64,000 nucleotides of DNA. Source: Erwinia pyri. GTDB taxonomy: Bacteria > Pseudomonadota > Gammaproteobacteria > Enterobacterales > Enterobacteriaceae. Below are positions 50,484 through 57,571 of the stretch, piece after piece. The notes below the pieces were generated by a model that made no database searches, was not told the origin of the DNA, and saw only the letters and a list, made by a program, of their open reading frames with translations. The DNA is taken from the NCBI RefSeq assembly GCF_030758455.1, contig NZ_CP132353.1, positions 4,340,001-4,404,000 of the forward strand. The letters run 5' to 3'. Numbering within the stretch: position 1 is the first letter of the stretch; every line of letters begins with the position of its first letter. The translations under genes and the position numbers were made by a program.

Positions 50484-50930
50484 TCAGAATCCTGAAACGT
50501 TATTAACTTCGCTTTTGGGTATTGCAGAATCACCGTTCTGGTAATCATCCAATGTTTCTGGCGTTACCGTTCGGGGGTTTTTAAGCGCTTCCTCTTCGCC
50601 CGGAGGGCTATAAGGTATTTTTGCTGCCAGCTTCTTTGCTTCTTTCATACCACGAATTACCGTCAATTTTTCTTTGTTCGACAATTCTTCGTAGCTTAAA
50701 AGGATATGGCGCTCGGTTAGTTTTTCCATTTCCCTTGGCGAACGAATTGCAACACCATTACCTAAAATGAATATCACTCTGCGTTCTTCAGTGCTGAGTC
50801 CTTTAAACGCTAATGCCATTTTGCTACCGCCTCGCGCTTCGTCTACTTGTTGATGAAACTTTTCGAGGTAGGGCCGCGCTATTGCGGCGTAAGGGTTAAC
50901 CGTCCCAAGACCTCCCGCAATAATTCTCAC
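50484..50930 (-). CDS. Unknown phage early protein, 148 residues
   Basis: From a GTG at 50930 (MRIIAGGLGTVNPYAAIARP); ATG at 50819 (MALAFKGLSTEERRVIF) is an alternative. The position is that of P2 gene B (helicase loader), but I see no clear similarity. Predicted mostly helical. Preceded by a 40-bp leader repeat also found upstream of the 119-residue gene. Confidence 0.7.
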   Translation of the reverse strand: MRIIAGGLGTVNPYAAIARPYLEKFHQQVDEARGGSKMALAFKGLSTEERRVIFILGNGVAIRSPREMEKLTERHILLSYEELSNKEKLTVIRGMKEAKKLAAKIPYSPPGEEEALKNPRTVTPETLDDYQNGDSAIPKSEVNNVSGF

Positions 50931-50952
50931 AGCAACCCCCTATTCAATTCAG

Positions 50953-50992
50953 CTTATCAGGCGCACCACTCGTAAGAGGTGCCTCGGATAGG
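50953..50992. repeat. 40-bp direct repeat, copy A
   Basis: CTTATCAGGCGCACCACTCG and 20 more bases ending CCTCGGATAGG; 34 of 40 bases match copy B at 51681-51720 in the same direction. On the coding strand it lies 23 bases ahead of the 148-residue gene. It can fold as GCAC-CTC/GAG-GTGC. Confidence 0.9.
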
Positions 50993-51094
50993 AGCCGGTT
51001 TTTAACCATGTCCGGCGCATGGTGTGTTATCTTCGCTTCGTTCGCCAACACGACCAAGAGCAGCGAACAAAACAGACCACACAAGGAGACCACT

Positions 51095-51286
51095 ATGCGT
51101 AATATTCAACATGACCAAATTGTCTTGGCTAATCTTCAGGAAGTAATTGACTCCCTTCACAGTATCCCAGCACGTGTAGTAAATAGCCCTGTAGAACATG
51201 AAATCAGGGATAACATCGAAATAATAACGAGACTCTTCAATCAAAAATTTGGTGGCTCAGTAAGTCTTGATATTTCGTCTTTCTGA
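51095..51286 (+). CDS. Unknown 63-residue phage protein, opposite strand
   Basis: ATG at 51095 follows AAGGAG by 7 bases, an excellent ribosome site. Encodes MRNIQHDQIVLANLQEVIDS and ends VSLDISSF; helical, acidic. It is the only forward-strand gene inside the early operon and lies between the two 40-bp repeats, so it may be a cassette with its own promoter. The opposing 80-codon frame at 51002-51244 is a shadow. Confidence 0.7.
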   Translation: MRNIQHDQIVLANLQEVIDSLHSIPARVVNSPVEHEIRDNIEIITRLFNQKFGGSVSLDISSF

Positions 51287-51305
51287 CCCCTTGAGGATGG
51301 CGACA

Positions 51306-51665
51306 CTAATCGCCATCCCTTCTGGTACCCAGCAACTGAATAACCTTAAAAACTGTTTCAACATCTGAGGCCCTAACGCATTCAACGCGGTTATCGCGGG
51401 CCCATTCATGTATCGCGGTACAGACCATATGACTTAGGTCTAAAATCTGACGGTGCTTTAATTTCTCTGTAACTCCTTTAAGAGAAGCGCCGGATTCATG
51501 AACGAACAAATTGGAAAACTTTCCATTAAACTTTGCATTGCTGCTTAATTTTTTCAGCTCATTCCGCAAATGTGCTTCATCCTCTGCACTTACATTCATC
51601 ATTGAATAAACCAGAGTGCCGTGAGATTGCTTACCAATGCGCTGCCTTAATTTCATCTTGTTCAT
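51306..51665 (-). CDS. Unknown phage early protein, 119 residues
   Basis: From ATG at 51665, preceded by GGGAG with 4-5 bases; GTG at 51692 is alternative. Starts MNKMKLRQRIGKQSHGTLVY; a basic N-terminus then helices. Not recognised. Preceded by copy B of the 40-bp repeat. Confidence 0.7.
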   Translation of the reverse strand: MNKMKLRQRIGKQSHGTLVYSMMNVSAEDEAHLRNELKKLSSNAKFNGKFSNLFVHESGASLKGVTEKLKHRQILDLSHMVCTAIHEWARDNRVECVRASDVETVFKVIQLLGTRRDGD

Positions 51666-51680
51666 ATGGCTCCCTATTTT

Positions 51681-51720
51681 CTTATCAGACACACCACTCG
51701 TGAATGATGCCTCGGATAGG
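51681..51720. repeat. 40-bp direct repeat, copy B
   Basis: 34 of 40 bases match copy A at 50953-50992. It lies just ahead of the 119-residue gene on the coding strand. It is followed by a GC-rich dyad CCGGCGC/GCGCCGG at 51722-51738 without a T-tract. Confidence 0.9.
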
Positions 51721-51742
51721 CCCGGCGCTTAGCGCCGGATTA

Positions 51743-52012
51743 TTACCAACTATTTGGAATAGGATGATTACCACCGTTACATTGTGCGATCAGCTGTTCA
51801 ATACCCACCGACGAGTTTTCGTCAGCCGCAGCATTTGCAACAGTTAATAACCCTTCCAGACCGATGCTAAGGCGAAAAGCATAATCAGACTGAGATACTT
51901 CGCGAACCTGCGGAGCAACTGCGGTTGCAGCTTTTAAATTCATTACTTTTGTGTGATAGGCAAATAAAAGGTTATTAGCCAAAATTTTGTATTCTTCGCG
52001 CATGATATTCAT
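51743..52012 (-). CDS. Unknown phage early protein, 89 residues
   Basis: Starts MNIMREEYKILANNLLFAYH; helical with LSIGLEGLLTVANAAADENS near residue 48. No recognised motif. It belongs to the run of small genes between cox and A. Confidence 0.65.
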   Translation of the reverse strand: MNIMREEYKILANNLLFAYHTKVMNLKAATAVAPQVREVSQSDYAFRLSIGLEGLLTVANAAADENSSVGIEQLIAQCNGGNHPIPNSW

Positions 52013-52030
52013 TCCAGTTTAAAAAGCTAT

Positions 52031-52168
52031 TTATTTTGCTGTGCGTTTATTTCTTATACGGCGGCAATGGTCACGGATCATTAGCTGTATTGATTCAATT
52101 ATTCCGTAAGCCAGCACACCAAAAGAAATAACAAAAAAAACATCATCACTCGTCAGTGACTGAAACAC
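52031..52168 (-). CDS. Small membrane protein, 45 residues
   Basis: GTG at 52168 has an ideal ribosome site, GGAGG 6 bases ahead, and overlaps the end of the upstream 87-residue gene by 23 bases. Encodes MFQSLTSDDVFFVISFGVLA and continues YGIIESIQLMIRDHCRR; one hydrophobic helix at about 10-27, then a basic tail. Unknown; could be a holin-like or exclusion peptide. Confidence 0.72.
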   Translation of the reverse strand: MFQSLTSDDVFFVISFGVLAYGIIESIQLMIRDHCRRIRNKRTAK

Positions 52169-52409
52169 TGGTCACCTCCGACGATGGCAAAAATCCGGAA
52201 AGTTTGTCCGTCCATTCCTGCTGAGCCGCGCATAAGGTATCAATGATTTTTACAGCTTCAGCCTGAGCGAAGTCCTGTCCGTAGTAGAGGCCATCTTTAG
52301 TCACCTGATAACGGTGATTGGGATAGGCCACCGATCTTGGCAGGCGCTGAATTGTGAATCCCCGATAAATGCTCACATGCTTTGTCATGCTAACGATTTG
52401 ATGGCTCAT
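52146..52409 (-). CDS. Unknown phage early protein after cox, 87 residues
   Basis: From ATG at 52409, 8 bases after the cox stop with GAGGT ahead. Segment HVSIYRGFTIQRLPRSVAYP and RYQVTKDGLYYGQDFAQAEA resembles the small proteins coded just downstream of cox in P2-like phages. Function unknown. Confidence 0.72.
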   Translation of the reverse strand: MSHQIVSMTKHVSIYRGFTIQRLPRSVAYPNHRYQVTKDGLYYGQDFAQAEAVKIIDTLCAAQQEWTDKLSGFLPSSEVTSVSVTDE

Positions 52410-52417
52410 GACAGACC

Positions 52418-52696
52418 TCAAATTCCAAGCCATAACAACCAAGCATCGCGTTGTTCGGTCGGTCGGCTGTAATATGCATCGCGCATAGCACGATTAAATT
52501 CAGGCAGATAGACCATTTTCTCACCTGCCCGGCCAGTTGGGTTTTCTGGATTACGCCACTCGATCAACGGCAGCTTGTTGCTTTCAGCCATTGCCTTAAT
52601 GGCTGATACCGGCTTACCGATCATCTCGCTGAAGCGCTGAAAAGTTACAGCGTCGAGAGGGCTCTTAATCTCGGAAACATCACTAATTGTGCTCAT
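52418..52696 (-). CDS. cox: Cox: excisionase and Pc repressor
   Basis: 92 residues (P2 Cox 91). Conserved pattern: FQRFSEMIGKPVSAIKAMAE (helix-turn-helix), GRAGEKMVYLPEFNRAM and the end RPTEQRDAWLLWLGI, which parallels the P2 Cox end. It switches the phage to the lytic path by repressing C and directs excision. It is the first gene of the early operon. Confidence 0.93.
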   Translation of the reverse strand: MSTISDVSEIKSPLDAVTFQRFSEMIGKPVSAIKAMAESNKLPLIEWRNPENPTGRAGEKMVYLPEFNRAMRDAYYSRPTEQRDAWLLWLGI

Positions 52697-52720
52697 CGTG
52701 TTAATCTCCTGTTTTAGGTT

Positions 52721-52760
52721 CCAACTGCTTCTAACTGCTTCCTACGGCTTCTAGCTGCTG
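52721..52760. promoter_or_regulatory. Four decamer iterons (candidate Cox boxes) in the early promoter region
   Basis: CCAACTGCTT, CTAACTGCTT, CCTACGGCTT, CTAGCTGCTG run head to tail, one helical turn each. The same motif occurs three times at 54640-54669 near the attachment core. A protein that acts at both places is Cox. Confidence 0.75.
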
Positions 52761-52778
52761 TTGGTTTATATTTAATTG

Positions 52779-52832
52779 CATGGTGTCAAACTTGAGACCA
52801 TGAAGGATAATAGGATCAGACTTGATACCATG
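52779..52832. promoter_or_regulatory. Candidate C-repressor operators and early promoter
   Basis: TCAAACTTGAGACCATG at 52786-52802 and TCAGACTTGATACCATG at 52816-52832 are direct repeats exactly 30 bp apart (15 of 17 identical). The first lies in a near-perfect palindrome 52779-52802. A leftward -35 TTGACA (52784-52789) sits inside it, so binding should shut the cox-A promoter. The second overlaps the start codon of the first repressor. Confidence 0.75.
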
Positions 52833-53132
52833 TCAACGATCTATGGTAAAAAATTAAGATTAATCCGTATTGCAGAAGGATTAACACAGATGCAAATGCG
52901 TGACTTAACAGGCATAAGTCTTGGCTCAATAAAAGGTTATGAGACCGGAAGAGAAGTTGGATTAAGCATCATCGAACGGATTGTTTCCCATACGCTTTTT
53001 CAGAAATACACTCTCTGGTTAATGACAGGTGAAACGGCTGAAAAAGCAGGGCAAGTGGCACCAAAAGGAGCGGAAGAACTCATCGAATCAGAAGAGTCAA
53101 ATGCAGTTGATGGGAAGCAACTTCGATACTGA
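52830..53132 (+). CDS. C-type repressor, first paralogue
   Basis: 100 residues from ATG at 52830. HTH KLRLIRIAEGLTQMQMRDLT then SLGSIKGYETGR, and the P2 C-like FQKYTLWLMTGETAEKAGQV. It resembles the second repressor downstream over most of its length. It is divergent from cox, the position of P2 C, and its start overlaps a putative operator. A TTG-started longer frame from 52776 runs through the operators and is unlikely. Confidence 0.88.
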   Translation: MSTIYGKKLRLIRIAEGLTQMQMRDLTGISLGSIKGYETGREVGLSIIERIVSHTLFQKYTLWLMTGETAEKAGQVAPKGAEELIESEESNAVDGKQLRY

Positions 53133-53240
53133 TAAAAATTAATTACCACGCTAACTAATTGAAGGATTCATAAATCCAGACGATAGATCCCCTGCCAATG
53201 AGCAGACTGGCTAATATTTTTTTGCCTATAGGGATTCGAA

Positions 53241-53540
53241 ATGGAAAACGACTTTAGTTATAAATTGCGCGCTATAAGACTGGCGGAGGGCCTTACACAA
53301 CCGGCTCTAAATAAAGTGACTGGCCTGCCGCTGAGTAGCATTAAAAACTATGAATCTGGCGGCAACATGGTAGGGCTGGAAACCGTAAAAAGAATCTTAA
53401 CGGTCGAGCGTTTCCAGAAATACACCTTATGGTTGATGATTGGTAAAACCTCAGAGGCGGCCGGACAGATTTCCCCGCCTCTCGCGCACACTGGGCGCGC
53501 AAAAACAGAATCACCCCTATTAACAGACAGGGCTGGTTAG
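53241..53540 (+). CDS. C: C-type repressor, second paralogue
   Basis: 99 residues, exactly the P2 C length. KLRAIRLAEGLTQPALNKVT, SSIKNYESG, FQKYTLWLMIGKTSEAAGQI and SPPLAHTGRAKTESP parallel P2 C, including its C-terminal tail. It lies 108 bases after the first repressor and 79 before int. The gap lacks the 17-bp operators; a separate promoter is possible. By tail similarity this is the closer P2 C orthologue. Confidence 0.9.
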   Translation: MENDFSYKLRAIRLAEGLTQPALNKVTGLPLSSIKNYESGGNMVGLETVKRILTVERFQKYTLWLMIGKTSEAAGQISPPLAHTGRAKTESPLLTDRAG

Positions 53541-53619
53541 CGGTACATTCAGCCTGGCTGTTGAGTTCCGGCCCGACAGCAAACGAATATCTAACCCCAT
53601 CAGTCAGGAGGGCTCAGCC

Positions 53620-54621
53620 ATGAGCATTAAACTTCTTGATGATGGTCAGTACATGGTGGACATAAGACCGCGCGGCAGCGATGGAAAACGCATTCGGCGG
53701 AAATTCAGCAGGAAATCCGAAGCGAAAGCTTTCGAGTTACATACGCTAGCTAATATCGGGAAAAGGGAAGAATGGCAGGGAAAGAAAACAGACAGGCGGT
53801 CGCTCAGTGAGTTGATAGAAAATTGGTGGAATATTCATGGGGTGACGCTTGATACCGGTGTTATCGAACGCAGGCACCTTATCAAGACGATGAAACTGCT
53901 TGGCGATGTGCCAGTTCATACCCTAACAAAGAAATCACTTCTTCTGCACCGAACGGCACGACTCAGACAGGGAATTTCAGCAAGCACCATTAACCGGGAT
54001 CTCTATCGCCTCTCTGGCATGTTTACCACGCTCATTAAGCTGGAAGAATTCCGGGGTGAAAATCCTGCTGCCGGCCTTCCCCCTTTGAAGCAGGATCAGC
54101 CAGATCTGGTTTATCTTGAACATACTGAGATCGCTGATCTGCTTTCAGTTACCAAGGGAGACGAGCATTTAATAACATTGCTTTGCCTGAGCACCGGCGC
54201 GCGATGGAGCGAGGCAGATAAACTGACGTCTTCGCAGGTCACAATGCGCCGCGTGAGATACCTGAATACCAAAAATGGCAAAAACCGCATCATCCCGATA
54301 TCAGCGGAGCTTCAGGCTTTGTTGAAGGCTAAGGGGCCGGGGAAACTCTTTAAAGTGGATTATGAGAAGTACTGCGATCTACTGAGAGACGTTAAGCCGG
54401 ATTTACCCAGGGGGCAGGCAACACACGTGCTGCGCCATACCTTTGCCAGCCATTTCATGATGAACGGGGGAAACATAATTACGCTGCGGGATATTTTGGG
54501 CCATGCCAGCATTGAACAGACAATGGTCTATGCGCATTTCGCACCAGACTTTCTTCAACATGCGGTGACTTTGAACCCTTTGAAAGGCGGGATTTCGTGT
54601 CCACAAAGTGTCCACAAATGA
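53620..54621 (+). CDS. int: P2-type tyrosine integrase
   Basis: 333 residues (P2 Int 337). N-terminal arm-binding domain (DGQYMVDIRPRGSDGKRIRR), core domain, and catalytic residues Arg195 (STGARWSEAD), His269 and Arg272 (THVLRHTFASHF), His295 (LGHAS) and Tyr304 (MVYAHF). Ribosome site AGGAGG lies 10 bases ahead. It lies next to the attachment site, as in P2. All catalytic residues are present. Confidence 0.97.
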   Translation: MSIKLLDDGQYMVDIRPRGSDGKRIRRKFSRKSEAKAFELHTLANIGKREEWQGKKTDRRSLSELIENWWNIHGVTLDTGVIERRHLIKTMKLLGDVPVHTLTKKSLLLHRTARLRQGISASTINRDLYRLSGMFTTLIKLEEFRGENPAAGLPPLKQDQPDLVYLEHTEIADLLSVTKGDEHLITLLCLSTGARWSEADKLTSSQVTMRRVRYLNTKNGKNRIIPISAELQALLKAKGPGKLFKVDYEKYCDLLRDVKPDLPRGQATHVLRHTFASHFMMNGGNIITLRDILGHASIEQTMVYAHFAPDFLQHAVTLNPLKGGISCPQSVHK

Positions 54622-54639
54622 CCATAACGCGTCCTTTTT

Positions 54640-54669
54640 CCAACTGCTTCTAACTGGCTCTAACTGCTT
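54640..54669. promoter_or_regulatory. Three decamer iterons beside the attachment core
   Basis: CCAACTGCTT, CTAACTGGCT, CTAACTGCTT in phase, 75 bases from the core repeat. The first is identical to the first iteron at 52721. Likely Cox (or Int arm) sites of attP. Confidence 0.75.
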
Positions 54670-54721
54670 AACAGTATCTTATAAGCCATTATAAACACTG
54701 GGAAAATTCGCTAAGTTATTG

Positions 54722-54748
54722 AAAAAAAACCCCCTCATCATGAGGGGG
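54722..54748 (-). terminator. cpxP terminator, copy at the right end of the prophage
   Basis: Read on the reverse strand: CCCCCTC/GAGGGGG with a 5-base loop then eight T. It lies on the phage side of the core repeat, so it is probably phage DNA that replaces the cpxP terminator. Confidence 0.88.
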
Positions 54749-54766
54749 GAAGACAGGGATGGTGTC
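54745..54766. repeat. Attachment-site repeat, right end (cpxP side)
   Basis: 22 bp identical to 37300-37321. Host sequence (cpxP) begins to its right. Confidence 0.92.
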
Positions 54767-54794
54767 TATGGCAAGGAAAAACAGGGATACTATG

Positions 54795-55304
54795 TTACTG
54801 GTTACTGCCGGTACTACTCACTGCCTGCAGCGATGAAGCCTGCTGCATGTTCGTTAGCTCGCGCATTTCATGCATGCGCTGCTGATGTTTCTCATTCAGA
54901 ACGTCCTGCTGGGCGGGCGTTAACAGGTGATACATCTGGTTGCGCACCCGGGCCATCTCGACCTGCCGTGCCACTTCCGCCTGTGCAATCCTGTTTAACT
55001 GCGCTTTGTAGGACGTTTCATCAAATTTATCTGCAATAATCAGCTCGTGCAGTTGCTCTAAATCGTTAATACTTATAGGAGAACTTTCATGACGCGCCTG
55101 CTGCATCAGATCTCGCATTTGTTGACGCTGCTGTTCTGTGAGATTGATGCCATCAAACATGTGACTCTGCGGAATTTGCGCCATACTGCGTGGCGCCGCG
55201 TTGTCCTGATGCATCTCGTCAGTCGTCGTCACTTCTGCAGCCCATGCGGCGGAGAAACTGAGTATCAGCGCCGGAACCACAACGACGGCGGTAACTTTGC
55301 GCAT
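54795..55304 (-). CDS. cpxP: Periplasmic stress adaptor CpxP
   Basis: 169 residues with a signal peptide (about 1-22, ending AWA). The two LTxxQ motifs are LTEQQRQQMRDLM and LTPAQQDVLNEKHQQRM. CpxP binds the sensor domain of CpxA and damps the response, and helps DegP remove misfolded proteins. It is divergent from cpxR with a perfect CpxR box between. Confidence 0.96.
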   Translation of the reverse strand: MRKVTAVVVVPALILSFSAAWAAEVTTTDEMHQDNAAPRSMAQIPQSHMFDGINLTEQQRQQMRDLMQQARHESSPISINDLEQLHELIIADKFDETSYKAQLNRIAQAEVARQVEMARVRNQMYHLLTPAQQDVLNEKHQQRMHEMRELTNMQQASSLQAVSSTGSNQ

Positions 55305-55386
55305 CGTTAACTCCCAGGTTGGTTTCCACTTTTTGATTCAACGAGAGCCAGTCTACGGGGCCAGCTGCAAACATGCGTCAGGCGGT

Positions 55387-55401
55387 GTAAAACTACGTAA
55401 A
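55387..55401. promoter_or_regulatory. CpxR box between cpxP and cpxR
   Basis: GTAAA-ACTAC-GTAAA is a perfect GTAAA-N5-GTAAA CpxR site, 83 bases from the cpxP start. It should activate cpxP and autoregulate cpxRA. Confidence 0.92.
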
Positions 55402-55456
55402 GTCATGGAATGACAGCATTCGTTCACGCTATTTTGCCTGCGGAGGGCAATAAAAA

Positions 55457-56155
55457 ATGAATAAAATCCTGTTGGTTGACGATGACCGCGAATTGACTTC
55501 GCTACTGAAAGAATTACTTGAGATGGAAGGGTTTGACGTACTGGTAGCCGGTGACGGTGAACAGGCTCTGGCCTTGTTAGATAACACTATCGACCTCTTG
55601 CTGCTGGACGTCATGATGCCGAAAAAAAATGGCATCGACACCCTGAAAGAGCTACGTCAGCAACATCAAACGCCGGTCATCATGCTGACAGCGCGCGGAA
55701 GCGAGTTAGATCGCGTTCTGGGGCTGGAACTGGGCGCAGATGACTACTTGCCTAAGCCGTTTAACGATCGCGAGCTGGTGGCCCGCATACGCGCTATTTT
55801 GCGGCGTTCAAACTGGAGTGAACAGCAACAGCAGCACGATAACAGTTCCCCTACGCTGGAAGTGGATCACCTGCGCCTGAATCCAGGGCGTCAGGAAGCG
55901 AGTTTTGAGGGTGTGGCGCTGGATTTAACCGGCACCGAATTTACCCTGCTTTATCTGCTTGCCCAGCACCTGGGACAGGTGGTCTCTCGTGAACATCTCA
56001 GTCAGGAAGTTCTTGGCAAACGCTTAACGCCGTTCGATCGCGCAATCGATATGCATATTTCAAACCTGCGCCGGAAACTGCCGGATCGGAAAGATGGTCA
56101 TCCGTGGTTTAAAACGCTGCGTGGCCGTGGGTATCTGATGGTTTCCGCTACATGA
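55457..56155 (+). CDS. cpxR: Envelope stress response regulator CpxR
   Basis: 232 residues, as in E. coli. The receiver domain has acidic pocket DDDRE and phosphoryl Asp in LLLLDVMMPKKNGID; an OmpR-type winged helix ends with RRKLPDRKDGHPWFKTLRGRG. It overlaps cpxA by ATGA. Confidence 0.98.
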   Translation: MNKILLVDDDRELTSLLKELLEMEGFDVLVAGDGEQALALLDNTIDLLLLDVMMPKKNGIDTLKELRQQHQTPVIMLTARGSELDRVLGLELGADDYLPKPFNDRELVARIRAILRRSNWSEQQQQHDNSSPTLEVDHLRLNPGRQEASFEGVALDLTGTEFTLLYLLAQHLGQVVSREHLSQEVLGKRLTPFDRAIDMHISNLRRKLPDRKDGHPWFKTLRGRGYLMVSAT

Positions 56156-57528
56156 TCTCAAGCCTGACTACCCGCATCTTCGCCATATTCTGGCTCACCC
56201 TGGCACTGGTGTTGATGCTGGTTTTAATGGTGCCAAAGCTGGATACCCGCCAGATGACGCCGCTGCTGGATAATGAGCAGCGTCAGGGCACTATGATTGA
56301 ACAGCACGTGGAAGCGGAGCTGACGCAGGATCCGCCCAATGACCTGATGTGGTGGCGACGGCTGTTTCGCGCTATCGACAAGTGGGCTCCTCCCGGCCAG
56401 CGGCTTTTGCTGGTGACCAGCGAGGGACGCGTCATTGGTGCGCAGCATAACGAAATGCAGGTGATCAGGAACTTTATCGGCCAGTCCGATAACGCCGATC
56501 ATCCGCAGAAGAAGAAATATGGCCGTGTAGAGATGGTCGGCCCCTTCTCCGTTCGCGATGGAGAAGATAACTACCAGCTTTACCTGATTCGCCCGGCGGG
56601 CAGTTCGCAGCTGGACTTTATCAATCTGCTGTTCGACCGCCCGCTGCTGCTGCTGATCGTCACCATGCTCATCAGCTCTCCGCTGCTGCTCTGGCTAGCG
56701 TGGAGCCTGGCGAAGCCGGCGCGTAAACTCAAGCATGCCGCTGACGACGTCGCCGCCGGCAACCTGCGCCAGCGTCCTGAACTGGAAGCGGGGCCGCAGG
56801 AGTTTCTGGCTGCCGGAGCCAGCTTCAACCAGATGGTTAGCGCCCTGGAGAGAATGATGACCGGTCAGCAGCGCCTGCTCTCCGATATCTCCCATGAGCT
56901 CCGTACGCCGCTAACGCGCCTGCAGCTGGCGACCGCGCTGATGCGACGCCGGCAGGGTGAAGGCAAAGAGCTGCAGCGCATTGAGATGGAAGCGCAACGG
57001 CTGGATGGCATGATCAACGACCTGCTGGTGCTCTCACGCACGCAGCATAAAAATGCGCTGGTCAGCGAAGCCATGAAAGCCAACCAGCTCTGGTCGGGCG
57101 TGCTCGACGATGCGAAGTTTGAAGCTGAGCAGATGGGTAAAACGCTGGATGTTCCCTATCCACCGGGGCCCTGGCCGCTTTACGGTAACCCGAGCGCGCT
57201 GGACAGCGCCCTGGAAAATATCGTGCGCAACGCGCTACGCTACTCTTACTCGAAAATCGCCGTGAGTTTTTCGGTGGATAAACAGGGGATTACCATTCAT
57301 GTGGATGATGATGGCCCGGGCGTAAGTGCTGAAGATCGCGAACAGATTTTCCGCCCCTTCTACCGCACCGATGAAGCCCGCGATCGCGAATCTGGCGGAA
57401 CGGGCCTGGGGCTGGCGATTGTGGAAACGGCTATTCAGCAGCACCGTGGCTGGGTCAAGGCGGATGACAGCCCGCTGGGCGGCCTGCGTCTGACAATCTG
57501 GCTGCCGCTCTATTCCAGCAAAGCGTGA
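56152..57528 (+). CDS. cpxA: Envelope stress sensor kinase CpxA
   Basis: 458 residues. Two membrane helices flank a periplasmic sensor (about 30-165). A HAMP linker, the H-box SDISHELRTPLTRLQ and ATP-binding N, G1 (DDDGPGV) and G2 (GGTGLGLAIV) boxes follow. It senses misfolded envelope proteins; CpxP is its inhibitor. Confidence 0.98.
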   Translation: MISSLTTRIFAIFWLTLALVLMLVLMVPKLDTRQMTPLLDNEQRQGTMIEQHVEAELTQDPPNDLMWWRRLFRAIDKWAPPGQRLLLVTSEGRVIGAQHNEMQVIRNFIGQSDNADHPQKKKYGRVEMVGPFSVRDGEDNYQLYLIRPAGSSQLDFINLLFDRPLLLLIVTMLISSPLLLWLAWSLAKPARKLKHAADDVAAGNLRQRPELEAGPQEFLAAGASFNQMVSALERMMTGQQRLLSDISHELRTPLTRLQLATALMRRRQGEGKELQRIEMEAQRLDGMINDLLVLSRTQHKNALVSEAMKANQLWSGVLDDAKFEAEQMGKTLDVPYPPGPWPLYGNPSALDSALENIVRNALRYSYSKIAVSFSVDKQGITIHVDDDGPGVSAEDREQIFRPFYRTDEARDRESGGTGLGLAIVETAIQQHRGWVKADDSPLGGLRLTIWLPLYSSKA

Positions 57529-57571
57529 TTATTTGCTATGCTTCGGCCCTCGCTAATGAGGGCCGTTGTCG

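Larger units (their letters stand above)
37300..54766. mobile_element. P2-family prophage, about half size, rearranged
   Basis: Bounded by a 22-bp direct repeat and inserted between cpxP and fieF, the P2 attachment region in E. coli. From right to left it carries int, two C-type repressors, cox, an early operon ending in dam and A, a cargo zone, cos, portal Q and terminase P, an inverted sheath gene FI, then D, ogr and a TM2 moron gene. Missing relative to P2 are most of O, all of N, M, L, the lysis genes, baseplate, fibre, FII, E, T and U. Genes present are nearly all intact. It cannot make particles alone. Confidence 0.95.

Noticed and set aside
51002..51244. 80-codon reverse frame
   Set aside because: Lies opposite a gene with a strong ribosome site and has none itself.
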